Shown here: positions 6,481 through 7,175 of the stretch, in pieces
How positions within the stretch are numbered: the stretch's first letter is position 1
Layout of the letters: every line of letters begins with the position of its first letter
NCBI GenBank assembly: GCA_025996865.1
Contig: BNTV01000179.1
Span: forward strand, 1-7,175
From: Bacteroidia bacterium
Lineage (GTDB): Bacteria; Bacteroidota; Bacteroidia; Bacteroidales; Azobacteroidaceae
DNA: 7,175 bases
Direction of reading: 5' to 3'
Notes under the pieces: generated by a model
Database searches by the model: none
Told to the model about the DNA's origin: nothing
What the model saw: only the letters and a program-made list of their open reading frames with translations
Translations under genes and position numbers: made by a program

Positions 6481-7175
6481 TTATTGTAATTGTCTGATTT
6501 GTTCAGGGGTAAGACCGATTATTCTTGATAAAAGATCTATAGATAAGCCTTCTTCCAAACTCTTTTTGGCAAATTCTTTTGTTTTTGCCAACATGCCTTT
6601 TTCTAAGCCTTTTTCCAAGCCTTTTTCCATATTCAATTCACCGAAATCTCTCATACAAATCTTAACGTCCTCATATTCGGTTACGCTTTTTCTATATTCT
6701 CCCATTTCTTTTTCTTTTAATTTGTTTATTCTTGCTGTCTTAAATAATTCATCAAATATTTCATCATGCAATCTTGCCGGCTGTTTTTTTAAGTCCCCAA
6801 GATGCTTGATGCAATAAATCCAACAATCCAATCTTGTCTCTGACTGCCTCAGTGTTTTCTTAAATTTCGGCAACTCGATAAAGATAAAGTTCACTTTCCC
6901 TGTTGCTTTTTCCATCGCTTCCCTCCAGATAAAATCGACATGATTCAAATATCCTTCTTTGCCGAATATCTCAAAATTCACAATCGAAATACAATAAAGC
7001 GGCTTTAACTCAAAGTCCCATTTCCCTTTTATAGCATACTTTTGAATCGGGAAAGTTGAATAGAACAGCATCCTGTCGAGGTAATGCTTTTGATAAACAA
7101 CCTGCATTTCAATAATGAAACACTCGTCCCGTTCATTTCTGCAATAAATATCATACACCGCAAAGCGGTGTATGA
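6481..7175 (-). CDS. Rpn-family recombination-promoting nuclease / PD-(D/E)XK transposase-like protein, 5' end beyond the window
   Basis: The frame stays open to the right edge, and its stop is at 6481-6483. The first in-frame GTG (7156-7158) falls inside the conserved nuclease core, so it is not a real start: full-length members have roughly 70-80 more N-terminal residues. The core reads VYDIYC, then FIIEMQ 11 residues later, giving the D and E-x-Q catalytic residues of the PD-(D/E)XK fold, followed by the family signature YLDRMLFYSTFPIQ and GKWDFELKPLYCISI. The C-terminus is charged and helical, with EKGLEKGLEKGM and a closing IIGLTPEQIRQLQ. E. coli Rpn proteins are DNA endonucleases that promote RecA-independent recombination; the cellular role of Bacteroidota homologues is unclear. 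It converges on the receptor gene and is visibly more A/T-rich than the pilus genes, consistent with an acquired, multicopy family. The reading at the extreme right (7159-7175) is suspect because of the palindrome there. Confidence 0.85.
   Translation of the reverse strand, partial: IHRFAVYDIYCRNERDECFIIEMQVVYQKHYLDRMLFYSTFPIQKYAIKGKWDFELKPLYCISIVNFEIFGKEGYLNHVDFIWREAMEKATGKVNFIFIELPKFKKTLRQSETRLDCWIYCIKHLGDLKKQPARLHDEIFDELFKTARINKLKEKEMGEYRKSVTEYEDVKICMRDFGELNMEKGLEKGLEKGMLAKTKEFAKKSLEEGLSIDLLSRIIGLTPEQIRQLQ
6595..6630 (-). repeat. three tandem 12-bp units in the Rpn gene
   Basis: On the plus strand the unit GCCTTTTTCCAA appears three times (6595-6606 with one change, 6607-6618 exact, 6619-6630 with a final T). 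On the coding strand it gives the four-residue repeat EKGL/EKGL/EKGM. Twelve is a multiple of three, so slippage would add or remove four residues without breaking the frame. Confidence 0.85.
7151..7175. repeat. perfect 11-bp-arm palindrome at the very end of the window
   Basis: TCATACACCGC (7151-7161) and GCGGTGTATGA (7165-7175) are exact reverse complements around AAA. The right arm is the last base-pair-perfect block of the window and repeats, inverted, coding sequence of the Rpn gene. It may be a real repeat or a fold-back artefact at a sequence end. Confidence 0.85.

Noticed and set aside
6419..6817. Plus-strand open frame of 132 codons opposite the 3' half of the Rpn gene
   Set aside because: Its Phe/Ser/Lys-rich low-complexity translation is the antisense of the charged C-terminus and EKG repeats of a well-supported gene.
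1..7175. tRNA, rRNA or riboswitch
   Set aside because: Gaps are short (at most 240 bp) and filled by simple hairpins; no cloverleaf or known aptamer core was recognised by eye.

Overview
The window looks like a piece of a Bacteroidales (phylum Bacteroidota) chromosome or metagenomic contig. The protein families point that way: DUF3575, DUF5119, a fimbrillin-type lipoprotein, a TonB-dependent receptor with a carboxypeptidase-regulatory-like N-terminus, and an Rpn/PD-(D/E)XK transposase-like protein. So do the A/T-rich leaders without Shine-Dalgarno sites and a promoter-like TTG / TAnnTTTG arrangement. Both ends cut a gene, so the first and last CDS are partial.

Layout: (1) 1-521, 5'-truncated DUF3575 outer-membrane barrel-like protein. 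(2) 514-1692, DUF5119 lipoprotein whose first ~60 codons run through two intergenic-type palindromic repeats. (3) 1693-1853, intergenic gap holding a large nested inverted repeat and a plausible promoter. (4) 1854-3737, 627-aa fimbrillin-family lipoprotein with an added C-terminal FISUMP / C-type-lectin-like domain. (5) 3738-3977, gap with three hairpins, one terminator-like. (6) 3978-6383, complete TonB-dependent receptor. (7) 6481-7175 on the minus strand, Rpn-family nuclease/transposase running off the right edge in a perfect 25-bp palindrome.

Genes 1-3 are best read as a type V pilus (Fim/Mfa-like) accessory cluster: a barrel protein, a DUF5119 anchor/assembly lipoprotein, and a long fimbrillin whose C-terminal domain would sit at the pilus tip as an adhesin. 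The most interesting signal is the last ~60 codons of the fimbrillin. They have the architecture and codon pattern (runs of NNC codons for unrelated residues, then a conserved FSVRC end and a downstream hairpin) expected of the variable region of a diversity-generating retroelement (DGR) target. No reverse transcriptase or template repeat lies in the window, so this is a testable inference. The receptor and the Rpn gene look like separate units. The Rpn gene is visibly more A/T-rich than the pilus genes.
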